64,000 nt of DNA from an uncultured Collinsella sp. (GTDB taxonomy: Bacteria; Actinomycetota; Coriobacteriia; Coriobacteriales; Coriobacteriaceae): positions 56,273 to 120,272 of the forward strand of contig UQKU01000002.1 of NCBI GenBank assembly GCA_900541675.1, given 5' to 3'. Position 1 is the first letter of the stretch, and the number at the start of each line of letters is the position of its first letter. Of the stretch, positions 24,956 to 32,715 are shown one piece after another. The position numbers and the translations under genes were made by a program. A model generated the notes under the pieces. The model worked only from the letters and a program-made list of their open reading frames with translations, did no database searches and had not been told where the DNA came from.

Positions 24956-25657
24956 TTATTTGACAGCGGTCAGCGCCGCATTGCGCTTTTTCCAGATATT
25001 GCGCGCATCATGGACAAGGCCAACCGTAACATCTGCCGGCTCATCGGCACTCATGGAATTCGAGACCGCCTCAAGCGCTGCGGAGAATTGTCGCTCGACC
25101 TCTTGAACATGGGGTTGCGACATGTTGGAGCTGAAGGAGATGTCGTCCTTAAGCGCTTTGAGTTCGGCTTTGACCTGAGCGTCCTGCGCCACGGCGAGGA
25201 GCTGTCCCACATACGATCCGAACTGCGCCGTTTGAACCGTCTTTGCGGCCACGGCAGCAACCTTTTGGTCAACCTGGCGGCCATTGAAGCCAAGACCCAT
25301 CTGCACAAGGACAAGCACAGCAAGAAGGACAACGTTTACGACGACTGGAATCGTGCTGCCGCCCCACCCATATGCCGCAAACACAAAGTACGTGTTGGCC
25401 AGAAGGGCAACGACAAAGTAGGCACAGCTGGATGCGACCGGCAAATAATGGATTTCGGTCGTGCTTTTGACCGTGGACTGCTTATCGGACATGGCAGCCG
25501 AAATCGAAGCCGCCGCAAAAGCCAAAACCCCAAAGCCAAGCGACATAGCAAAGACGATAGGGTTCATCAGCGCGTTTTTGCAGACAAACATGATTACAAG
25601 CCACGCCACCAAGACGATTGCCTCGCCCAAAATGACACGTTTAACAGAACCGTTCAT
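24956..25657 (-). CDS. Four-helix membrane protein, YdjH-like
   Basis: 233 residues with four predicted membrane helices in the first 125 residues (two pairs separated by KQSTVKSTTEIHYLP), then a cytoplasmic helical tail (AALEAVSNSMSADEPADVTVGLVHDARNIWKKR). A good AAGGAGAAA ribosome-binding site precedes ATG 25657. It follows the SPFH gene by 15 bp, which implies co-transcription. Comparable in position and topology to YdjH of Bacillus. Confidence 0.72.
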   Translation of the reverse strand: MNGSVKRVILGEAIVLVAWLVIMFVCKNALMNPIVFAMSLGFGVLAFAAASISAAMSDKQSTVKSTTEIHYLPVASSCAYFVVALLANTYFVFAAYGWGGSTIPVVVNVVLLAVLVLVQMGLGFNGRQVDQKVAAVAAKTVQTAQFGSYVGQLLAVAQDAQVKAELKALKDDISFSSNMSQPHVQEVERQFSAALEAVSNSMSADEPADVTVGLVHDARNIWKKRNAALTAVK

Positions 25658-25672
25658 CTTTGTTTCTCCTTA

Positions 25673-27046
25673 TTAGATCTTAGTTCCACAATCGGGGCAG
25701 AATTTGGTCCCTTCGGGCAACTCGGCTCCGCAGCTCGGGCACCTTGGCGAGATCAACCGGTTCCCGCATTCCAGGCAGAACTTGGCACCGACCGGGTTAA
25801 GATGCCCACACGCCAAACACGCAACACCCTGCTCGAGCTTTTGTCCGCATTCCAGGCAGAACTTAGCGCCCATCGGATTAACGTTTCCGCAACTGGGACA
25901 CACGGGACCGTTTTGCATACCTGCGGACGCGGAAGCCGTTCCAACCATGGGAGCAACAGCGCCCATGGTCTGGTTGGCCAAGTTGGAGAAGCCAGCTCCA
26001 AATGCACCGCCCATGCCAACTCCCATACCGAGTCCCATGCCGGCTCCCATGAGGCCCGATGCGGCACTCCCCTCATTGCCCGCGGCACTCTCCATTACGT
26101 CCATGCCGCGTTCCTGCTGATAGTTGTAGCCTTCGCGCGCACGCTTCCTGGCAAGTGCCTCGGACTCGATGTCCATCTGGGCAGCGTTACCCTGCGCCTC
26201 GAGAATGCTCCGCTTACGCTGGATCTTCATCTCGTTGATGGCGGCAAGATCCTCTTCGAAGGGCTTGATGCTGTTGAACGAGAAGTTATCGAGCGTGAGA
26301 CCAAACTCATCGAAATAGTTAACGAGCTTGCCCTGCATCTGAGACGAGAAGTCGCTCAGATGCGTCGCAATTTTAAGAACGGAAACCTCCTGGTCAACAA
26401 TCGCCTTGGCAAGCAGGTCAGGAACATACTCAAGGATTTTTGCCCGCATAAAGGAAGTAAGTTCTTCTCGCGTATAGCGATCTCGCGTGCCCACGACCTT
26501 AACGAGGAACTTCCTCACCTGAATGGGAACCAGGCTCGAGTCATTCTGCTCGATATGCGCGCCAAACAAACCGAAGGCGCGAACATGAACGTTGACGTCT
26601 TCCTCAGGGTCTTGGACGATGATGGGCTCGGTCGTGCCCCAGCGCAGCTCGTTCATGTAGTTAGTATTGATAAAGTACACAACGGAATGAAACGCCGAGC
26701 TACCGCCGGTAAGCGAATGGGCGGCATTGCGGAACGGGGCGAATCGGCTGTCTCCCGTGTCGAGCTTGATCTTGCACGGACCGACAAACACGCTTACCTG
26801 AGAATCGCCGGCACCCGTAGCGTCAGTAGAACTGCCCGCCCCCATATTGTTGGTAAAAACGGCAATCTGCGATTGCGCAACCTGAAGATAGGACCCGTTG
26901 GGAAAATCCTCGTAGGGATAGCGGAATGAGACAAGCGAGGCATCTTCGTCGTTACCAGGCTCCCATTTGATATTGTCGACAGAAAAGGCACCGAGAATTC
27001 CGCTGTGCTTTTCTTCCTTTTCGTTATCGCTATGGAACAGTGACAT
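25673..27046 (-). CDS. SPFH-domain protein with three C-terminal zinc ribbons (YdjI / virion-core-like)
   Basis: 457 residues from ATG 27046 (GAAAGGA upstream). The SPFH/Band-7 domain covers about residues 20-300 (IKWEPGNDEDASLVSFRYPYEDFPNGS, VQVRKFLVKVVGTRDRYT), followed by a Gly/Met/Ala-rich linker. The C-terminus has three consecutive double-CxxC ribbons: CPSCG/FCLECG, CLACG/FCLECG and CPSCG/FCPDCG. SPFH proteins scaffold membrane microdomains. It is the first gene of an operon with YdjH- and YdjG-like partners, so it probably forms a membrane-associated complex that senses or protects the envelope. Confidence 0.85.
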   Translation of the reverse strand: MSLFHSDNEKEEKHSGILGAFSVDNIKWEPGNDEDASLVSFRYPYEDFPNGSYLQVAQSQIAVFTNNMGAGSSTDATGAGDSQVSVFVGPCKIKLDTGDSRFAPFRNAAHSLTGGSSAFHSVVYFINTNYMNELRWGTTEPIIVQDPEEDVNVHVRAFGLFGAHIEQNDSSLVPIQVRKFLVKVVGTRDRYTREELTSFMRAKILEYVPDLLAKAIVDQEVSVLKIATHLSDFSSQMQGKLVNYFDEFGLTLDNFSFNSIKPFEEDLAAINEMKIQRKRSILEAQGNAAQMDIESEALARKRAREGYNYQQERGMDVMESAAGNEGSAASGLMGAGMGLGMGVGMGGAFGAGFSNLANQTMGAVAPMVGTASASAGMQNGPVCPSCGNVNPMGAKFCLECGQKLEQGVACLACGHLNPVGAKFCLECGNRLISPRCPSCGAELPEGTKFCPDCGTKI

Positions 27047-27241
27047 GCTGATTCCTTTCGTTAATTCCAAACCACGCGCTCCGCGTGTCTAATAAATTGC
27101 GAACTGCCGAGTCGACAGGCACATCGAAAGCCTGTGCGTCTCAATCTGTCCCCAACTTAGCTTGGCTAATTATAGCCCTCAAGTCATCTCATTTAGCCAC
27201 CCCCGATGAGCGGTAATCATGTCGCACCTTTGGTCAACTGA

Positions 27242-27331
27242 CGAAGAACCGGGAGGGTTCGGACCCCAGATACCCTTTTGGGGCATACCCGCTTAGCGGG
27301 CGAGTGCCTTCGGCCTCTCGGTCAGCTCTTC
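27242..27331 (-). tRNA. tRNA-Ser(GCU)-like gene, possibly degenerate
   Basis: On the minus strand the order fits a class II tRNA: acceptor GAAGAGC pairing with GTTCTTC, TG, D-arm with GAGAGGCCGAA, anticodon arm CTCGC-CCGCTAA-GCGGG (anticodon GCT), and a long variable arm ATGCCC/GGGTAT typical of tRNA-Ser. The T-loop reads TCCGAAC instead of TTCGAAC and two extra bases (CG) lie between T-stem and acceptor; CCA is not encoded. It is either a diverged or a decayed tRNA. The rest of the 27047-27429 gap shows nothing clear apart from a TCTCAATCTGTCCCC sequence near 27139. Confidence 0.7.
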
Positions 27332-27429
27332 GTAACGGCCGCTTTAGCCGCAACTCAACTCGTCGGATGGAACAAGGGGAAAGGCATAAGAGCTGCGCGC
27401 GCTGTAATGCCAAAACGGCTCGGTTAAAG

Positions 27430-28923
27430 TTACCAGCTCTCGTGATAGGCCATAATCGACCGACATGGGTACCCTTCGGAGCCGCATTCCGCAGACGCTA
27501 CGACCTTTCCGTCTTTATAAAACTCGACGTACCAAACGTACGTTGCCGCCCCCTCCCAATAGTTTGGCCTATCAGCGACCTTGAACGTAATAGAGGCGTC
27601 ATCTGGCACAATCAACTCGCGCTTGGCGTTTGCAATGAACGCATCCATGTCGGCGATCACGCCATCGCCGCGTGCAGCGGCCTCCCCATCGTCGCTGCTA
27701 TCGGATGCCGCTTCAGATGGTGCTTGAGATGCGCCAGCTCGATCGTCCGCAGTGCCAGAACCGTCCTTCAAAGAGCTCTCCGAAGGCTCCACCCCTTTGA
27801 ATGCCTTCCACATATCGCTGCTTGCGGACGGCATTTCAATGTCGGCCTCCGGATACTTCCCGGCAACCTCGTCAAGAATTTTGCACGCTTCCTCACGCCC
27901 CTGGACCATCGCCTCCTGCGGTTTGCCACCATCCTCAACGGTCCTCACCAAGTAGGCGCCATTCTGCCTATCGAATTCCTTATTTTGAATTTGCACCGCG
28001 TCTACGACCTCAGGACCCTTTGCAGTAAGCGAAATATAGAAATCTGCCTGGTTACAATCCTGACTACAAGTAAATTTAACGATGCCGTCCTTACAGACAG
28101 TAATGACTTGGCTCTCACCCTGAGCAATAAAACCGTCATACTGATTCGTCATATTGCTGGAGCCTCCTACCATCTCTGACGAAGGCATAACCGAAACAGC
28201 CGCTCCATCAACAAAGCAGTAGGCACCCACAATCGCCGAAATATCGTTCTGCGCATCGACAAACCCAACAAGCAGCTCGTCAATTCCGTCGCCGTTCAAA
28301 TCATCGAAAGCATAGTAGTAGCTTAAAAAGCCGGGGGCAGTCTGGTTGTTATAAACGAATATCTGCCCCAGTCCAGAATCACCACCGCGTCCCTGGGCCC
28401 AGTCGTCGTAGCTGGCAGCACCAGCCCCCTTCTGCTCGCAATAGCTCGCAAAGTCCTCGTAACGCGCAACCACGCCCTCGTAAGCCTTGCGTGCTTTCTT
28501 GTTTGTTGCCGCGACCTTCTTTTTAGACGACTTCTTCTCGACTGCAGCCGGCTGCTCCTGCTGCTGCGCTTGAGGCAGCACAAAGGCTTCGTAAGCTTTG
28601 ACCAGGGCGTAAGCGACACCAGCGGTAAAGATGATTGCTGCAAGAATGGTGACAAACGTAGGCACAGCAAAACGGCCGATCTGCCGACGCTGCATCATAA
28701 AGGCCGCAAAGGACATATGATCAGAGGGCGCCGGAGAAGCGCTCTCTGCGCGAGATGCAGCAGGATCGCTTGTCGCTTTTATATCAGCAGATGCCTTTGG
28801 TGTACCTGAAGGAAGCGGCTGCTGAGCATTCGCCGGCGCATCATCCACATCCAACGGTTTTCCGCATGCGGAACAGAATCGCGCCCCGTCTTTGATCTTT
28901 GCCCCGCAGCTTGCGCAGTACAT
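27430..28923 (-). CDS. Zinc-ribbon single-pass membrane protein with FG-GAP-like extracellular domain
   Basis: 497 residues. The N-terminal double zinc ribbon is CASCGAKIKDGARFCSACG. A Pro/Ala/Ser-rich linker, one membrane helix near residues 85-110 (FAVPTFVTILAAIIFTAGVAYALV), a Gln/Lys-rich segment and an extracellular part with a calcium-loop-like DLNGDGIDELLVGFVD follow. The C-terminal YVWYVEFYKDGKVVASAECG looks like a small beta domain. GGGGGGA precedes ATG 28923. One of five paralogous zinc-ribbon membrane proteins near the SPFH operon. Function unknown; envelope sensing is inferred. Confidence 0.75.
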   Translation of the reverse strand: MYCASCGAKIKDGARFCSACGKPLDVDDAPANAQQPLPSGTPKASADIKATSDPAASRAESASPAPSDHMSFAAFMMQRRQIGRFAVPTFVTILAAIIFTAGVAYALVKAYEAFVLPQAQQQEQPAAVEKKSSKKKVAATNKKARKAYEGVVARYEDFASYCEQKGAGAASYDDWAQGRGGDSGLGQIFVYNNQTAPGFLSYYYAFDDLNGDGIDELLVGFVDAQNDISAIVGAYCFVDGAAVSVMPSSEMVGGSSNMTNQYDGFIAQGESQVITVCKDGIVKFTCSQDCNQADFYISLTAKGPEVVDAVQIQNKEFDRQNGAYLVRTVEDGGKPQEAMVQGREEACKILDEVAGKYPEADIEMPSASSDMWKAFKGVEPSESSLKDGSGTADDRAGASQAPSEAASDSSDDGEAAARGDGVIADMDAFIANAKRELIVPDDASITFKVADRPNYWEGAATYVWYVEFYKDGKVVASAECGSEGYPCRSIMAYHESW

Positions 28924-29073
28924 AAATCCCCCCTAGAACTTCAGCATATCGAAACGATAGCCCACAGCCTGCAAACAGGAAAGGCCCAGGAACAATTTGC
29001 TCGACTGTAAGCCTTTTCTTTCACCTTTCAAATTCGCCTGACCCCATGCGGAAGGCATGCGACGGGCTACTTG

Positions 29074-29691
29074 CTAGGCGCGAACCATGTGCAGCTTGAT
29101 TGCCTTGAAGATGATGTTGGCAACCGAGACGATAGGCCAAAGTGCCACCATCGTCATCGGTGCTAATTCGGGAACAACCGGAACCGCCCCGTGAATCACG
29201 CTGCCCAACCAGTAAAAAAGCATCAGAACCACGACAGGAAGGCCCACGAGAACCACAAGCTCGATTAGCATAATCGTGATACCGATAATGCCGCTACCAT
29301 AGACAAAGGGAAGCCTTACACCGCTGCGGTACAGCGAGATAATCACCTTCCAGGGACCAATCAGAAGCAGCGCCAGCGGAATCATATTGTTAAGTCCCAG
29401 CGAGCCACCTCCCAGCACGTAATTGAAAAAGAGCACATAGAGCAATGAAATCACCGCTGCTCGCCCAAGCGACCCGATGGACTCGTGAAGCGAATCCTGC
29501 AGGCAAGCAGCGGCCTCTGCATCCTCCGCCGCTTGAAACTGAGCCTCGACAGACTGGCTCTCAATCGGCTGGGCCTCGACGTAAATCGCATCCCCCACCG
29601 CGCTGGCCGCAGCCGCGACCGTAGGCGTTCCGCACACGCCGCAGAACTTGGCGCCGTCGTTAATCTCTGCTCCACACTGTTTGCAATGCAT
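29074..29691 (-). CDS. Zinc-ribbon multipass membrane protein
   Basis: 205 residues. Begins MHCKQCGAEINDGAKFCGVCG, a double-CxxC zinc ribbon, followed by an acidic/Ala linker and four hydrophobic segments from about residue 75 to the end. GAAAGGA lies before ATG 29691. It belongs to the same zinc-ribbon group as 27430-28923 and is divergent from the plus-strand gene at 29831. Function unknown. Confidence 0.7.
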   Translation of the reverse strand: MHCKQCGAEINDGAKFCGVCGTPTVAAAASAVGDAIYVEAQPIESQSVEAQFQAAEDAEAAACLQDSLHESIGSLGRAAVISLLYVLFFNYVLGGGSLGLNNMIPLALLLIGPWKVIISLYRSGVRLPFVYGSGIIGITIMLIELVVLVGLPVVVLMLFYWLGSVIHGAVPVVPELAPMTMVALWPIVSVANIIFKAIKLHMVRA

Positions 29692-29830
29692 AATCGGGTC
29701 CTTTCTCGTTACCCCTTTTCTTGACGATCACAAGATACGATTTGTCGTTTATCCGATATAGAGATTTTGACTGGGTAATTTTCTTAAACGTGCTACGCTA
29801 TTAAACCTGCAGCTAGAGACAGGGGTAACA

Positions 29831-31189
29831 ATGTTTGAGTTCTCCCAAACACGCACCGTTGAAGGTTCGATTCCGTTTAAGAAAGTCAACCTCATAGAGA
29901 ACGAACCCAATAGGCCCGTTGGCGAGGCCCAGCTTGTCTTTGAACTTTACATGCCCACCGAGCTGGCCGGCAACAAAAGCAACGAAGGGCCCGCACACAG
30001 CAAGCGCCATGCCGATCTGATCAGGCTGGCATCATGCATCGAACCCACCGCCGTTAAAGAGCAGCCCTTCCGCGCAAGCCTCTTTAACGTACTTGATTAC
30101 GCCGAACAGACCGGGCCGCTTTTTGGCAAGCACGCAATAGAATCCGTACGCGATTGGGCCAATGCCGCGATGGCAGCACTTATTGCCATGCGCATCCAGG
30201 AATACCTCAACGGGAGCTGCACCATCGCAAAGGTCTCCGCATTGGAAAGAATCGAGAAATCAGTTGTGACCTGCGCGGCAAACGGGTCATCCTTCAAGAT
30301 CTACACCACTATCCTGAGGGCGGGCGGTGATTATACCGACTCATTCAAAAGCCTGCCCATCGTGCGCAAAATCGAATCCGATGCGGGATATTTCTACGCC
30401 TTTATGTTTATGATCGACGAGGAAGAATCCCTCGTTGCACTCAACGTGCTCTCTTTTGAACACGAGCTCACCGCCAATGACTTCAGTGTTTTGCAGGCGA
30501 TGTTCTACATGGACGAAGACTCCAGCTCGGAGATTTCAGCGCGACTCAAGGTCAGCAATAGCGAGGAGAGCTTCTATGTAATCGACCCTCAAGCAGATAT
30601 CCAGGAGCGCCGCGAAGAACTTGAAAACGATGACCGCGATGCGCTCACCGCTTTGGTGCAGGCGCTTGTGATCTCGCATCTCTCGGGCGCGCACGTGGAT
30701 GTGTTCCAGGGCAACGAGTCCACAGGGTTCCTCTCCTTTGACAGCTATCTCTCGTGGCTCTGGTTTGATTTTTCGCGCAAGCTGAGCACCGTCAAAATTG
30801 GCTATTGCGAGCAGTGCGGACGCGCCTACTCACTTGCCGGGCATCGTGGCGTCAAACGGCACTACTGCAGCGATCGATGCAAGACCGATGCCAAAAACGA
30901 GCGCACGCGCAAGGAGACGGCAAAGATACGCGAGTTGTTTGGAGCGGGCGCCAGCGTACGCGATATCGCCAACGAGATAGAACGTCCCGCGGCCTACGTG
31001 CGCTCGCAGCTCAATAAATGGACCAAGCTCAAGCACGATCTGGATGAAGACATTGAGTCAAACGGCTTTGACAGCTCCGAGCTACTCAAACGCTGCACCG
31101 CCGAGAGGCTCGATCTCAACAACCTCCTCAACGCCAAGCGCAAAAAGCAGATTCAGGACTATGCCAAACTCAAGCGCCTCGTTAAGTAG
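29831..31189 (+). CDS. Zinc-finger/HTH protein of unknown function
   Basis: 452 residues. The first 320 residues match no family I recognise. Near residue 330 a treble-clef-like cysteine motif CEQCGRAYSLAGHRGVKRHYCSDRC is followed by a helix-turn-helix-like segment (GAGASVRDIANEIERPAAYVRSQLNKW), like CGNR or resolvase-type DNA-binding regions. AGGGGT lies before ATG 29831. Together with the ATPase gene 102 bp downstream it forms a plus-strand pair inside a minus-strand cluster, so it may be a later insertion. A DNA-binding role is plausible, not shown. Confidence 0.6.
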   Translation: MFEFSQTRTVEGSIPFKKVNLIENEPNRPVGEAQLVFELYMPTELAGNKSNEGPAHSKRHADLIRLASCIEPTAVKEQPFRASLFNVLDYAEQTGPLFGKHAIESVRDWANAAMAALIAMRIQEYLNGSCTIAKVSALERIEKSVVTCAANGSSFKIYTTILRAGGDYTDSFKSLPIVRKIESDAGYFYAFMFMIDEEESLVALNVLSFEHELTANDFSVLQAMFYMDEDSSSEISARLKVSNSEESFYVIDPQADIQERREELENDDRDALTALVQALVISHLSGAHVDVFQGNESTGFLSFDSYLSWLWFDFSRKLSTVKIGYCEQCGRAYSLAGHRGVKRHYCSDRCKTDAKNERTRKETAKIRELFGAGASVRDIANEIERPAAYVRSQLNKWTKLKHDLDEDIESNGFDSSELLKRCTAERLDLNNLLNAKRKKQIQDYAKLKRLVK

Positions 31190-31234
31190 AAACGCTGTCA
31201 TTTCCTTGCCGTCCGATTGACGGATGGAAAGTTA

Positions 31235-31280
31235 CTCATATACGTGTTAGTAATATATATGTTAATAATACGTATATGAG
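31235..31280. promoter_or_regulatory. 11-bp inverted repeat upstream of the AAA ATPase gene
   Basis: CTCATATACGT (31235-31245) and ACGTATATGAG (31270-31280) are perfect complements separated by 24 AT-rich bases that contain GTTAGTAAT and GTTAATAAT. The second arm ends 11 bp before the ATG, where bound protein would block transcription or translation. Confidence 0.5.
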
Positions 31281-31291
31281 CGAGGCACATC

Positions 31292-32674
31292 ATGTTTGTT
31301 GGACGTCGGAAAGAGCTTGAATCCCTGGAAACCGCCTATCAAAAGGGCTCCTTTCAGTTTGCCGTAGTCTATGGAAGGCGTCGCGTGGGTAAAACCAGCC
31401 TGCTTCGCGTCTTTACACAGGGCAAACCTCATGTGATCTTCTTTACCGGGCAGCAAACCGTTGCAAGCGAAAACCTCGCGCTGCTCAGCCGCGAGATACT
31501 TGGCGATAGCGCCGCAGGAGCAGCGTTCCCCTCTATCCAGGTTGCACTCGAATCCGTCTTCGAACACGCCAAGACAGAGCAAATCGTTCTGATTATTGAC
31601 GAGTATCCCTACCTCGCCGAGAGCGATCCGGGCGTCTCATCGTGCCTGCAAACGCTTATCGATCGACATAAAGACACGAGCAAGCTGTTCCTCGTACTCT
31701 GCGGATCGTCCATGAGCTTTATGGAACACCAGGTACTAGGACACCAAAGCCCTCTTTATGGACGCCGCACCATGCAGCTGCGCATTGACCCGTTCACCAT
31801 CTTCGACGTGGCGCTCATGCTTCCCGATGCACCCATCGAAAGAGTCATCGAGCTGTATTCCGTTGTTGGCGGGATGCCGCTCTATCTATCACAGCTCGAT
31901 GGCGCGCGTTCCACCCAATGGAACCTTGAGCATGCGCTGCTGCGTCAAGATGCGTTTTTGTATGCCGAACCCCAGAACTATCTGCTGCAAGAGGTCCGCA
32001 GCCCGGCTATCTACAATGCCGTCATAACCGCCATTGCCAACGGCTATGTACACTCCAAAGAGATTGCCGATGTTACCCACCTCGCAACACCACAGGTCGC
32101 GCGACTGCTCGACGCATTGATCGAGCTGCGAATCGTTGAGCGCGTCACGCCTGTTGTAAAGGCAACAAAACGTCAAGTAATCTATCGGATCTGCGACAAC
32201 TTGTTTAGGTTTTGGTATCGTTTTGTTCCACAGTACGCGGGAACAATTGAGGAGGGGCTCGGAGCCGCTGTGGCCGCGCGTATCGCCAAGCATGATTTGT
32301 CCACCTTTGTGGGTCCTGCATTTGAAGAAGTGTGCCGCCAGTGGTTGATGCGTCAGGTTGTTGAGAGCGAGCTGGATGTGCTGCCCAAGGCAATCGGCTC
32401 TTGGTGGGGCACGAACCCGAACACGCGCCGGCAAGAAGAGATTGACGTTGTGCTTGAGGACGCCGATGGGGAGCTCATCGTTGGCGAGTGCAAATGGAGA
32501 AACGAGCCCGTAGATACCGATGTTCTTGAAACACTCGAGCGGCGCAGCGCGCTGCTGGGTCGGCCGATCGAACAGTATTACTTGTTTAGCAAGAGTGGAT
32601 TTACCAAAGCGTGTCAAAATAGAGCGGCTCAAGCAAGCAGCGCGAGGCTTGTTGGACTCGAGCAACTACTATAA
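31292..32674 (+). CDS. Archaeal-type AAA ATPase with DUF234 nuclease-like C-terminus
   Basis: 460 residues. The N-terminus MFVGRRKELESLE with Walker A GRRRVGKTSLLRV and Walker B IVLIIDEYPYLAE marks the ATPase_2/AAA_14 family. A winged-helix segment (YVHSKEIADVTHLATPQVARLLDAL) and the C-terminal DUF234 follow, with the PD-(D/E)xK-like core EEIDVVL...GECKW. Such proteins are often linked to mobile or toxin-like loci in gut bacteria, but the biochemical role is unknown. The upstream inverted repeat suggests autoregulation. Confidence 0.85.
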   Translation: MFVGRRKELESLETAYQKGSFQFAVVYGRRRVGKTSLLRVFTQGKPHVIFFTGQQTVASENLALLSREILGDSAAGAAFPSIQVALESVFEHAKTEQIVLIIDEYPYLAESDPGVSSCLQTLIDRHKDTSKLFLVLCGSSMSFMEHQVLGHQSPLYGRRTMQLRIDPFTIFDVALMLPDAPIERVIELYSVVGGMPLYLSQLDGARSTQWNLEHALLRQDAFLYAEPQNYLLQEVRSPAIYNAVITAIANGYVHSKEIADVTHLATPQVARLLDALIELRIVERVTPVVKATKRQVIYRICDNLFRFWYRFVPQYAGTIEEGLGAAVAARIAKHDLSTFVGPAFEEVCRQWLMRQVVESELDVLPKAIGSWWGTNPNTRRQEEIDVVLEDADGELIVGECKWRNEPVDTDVLETLERRSALLGRPIEQYYLFSKSGFTKACQNRAAQASSARLVGLEQLL

Positions 32675-32709
32675 GAAAGGGGCTTGGAAACAGTTTTCCA
32701 AGCCCCTTT
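32675..32709. terminator. Bidirectional terminator between convergent genes
   Basis: AAAGGGGCTTGG and its near-perfect complement, with one extra A, flank a short loop. A-rich and T-rich flanks on both sides suit termination of both the plus-strand ATPase and the minus-strand zinc-ribbon gene. Confidence 0.8.
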
Positions 32710-32715
32710 CAGTTT

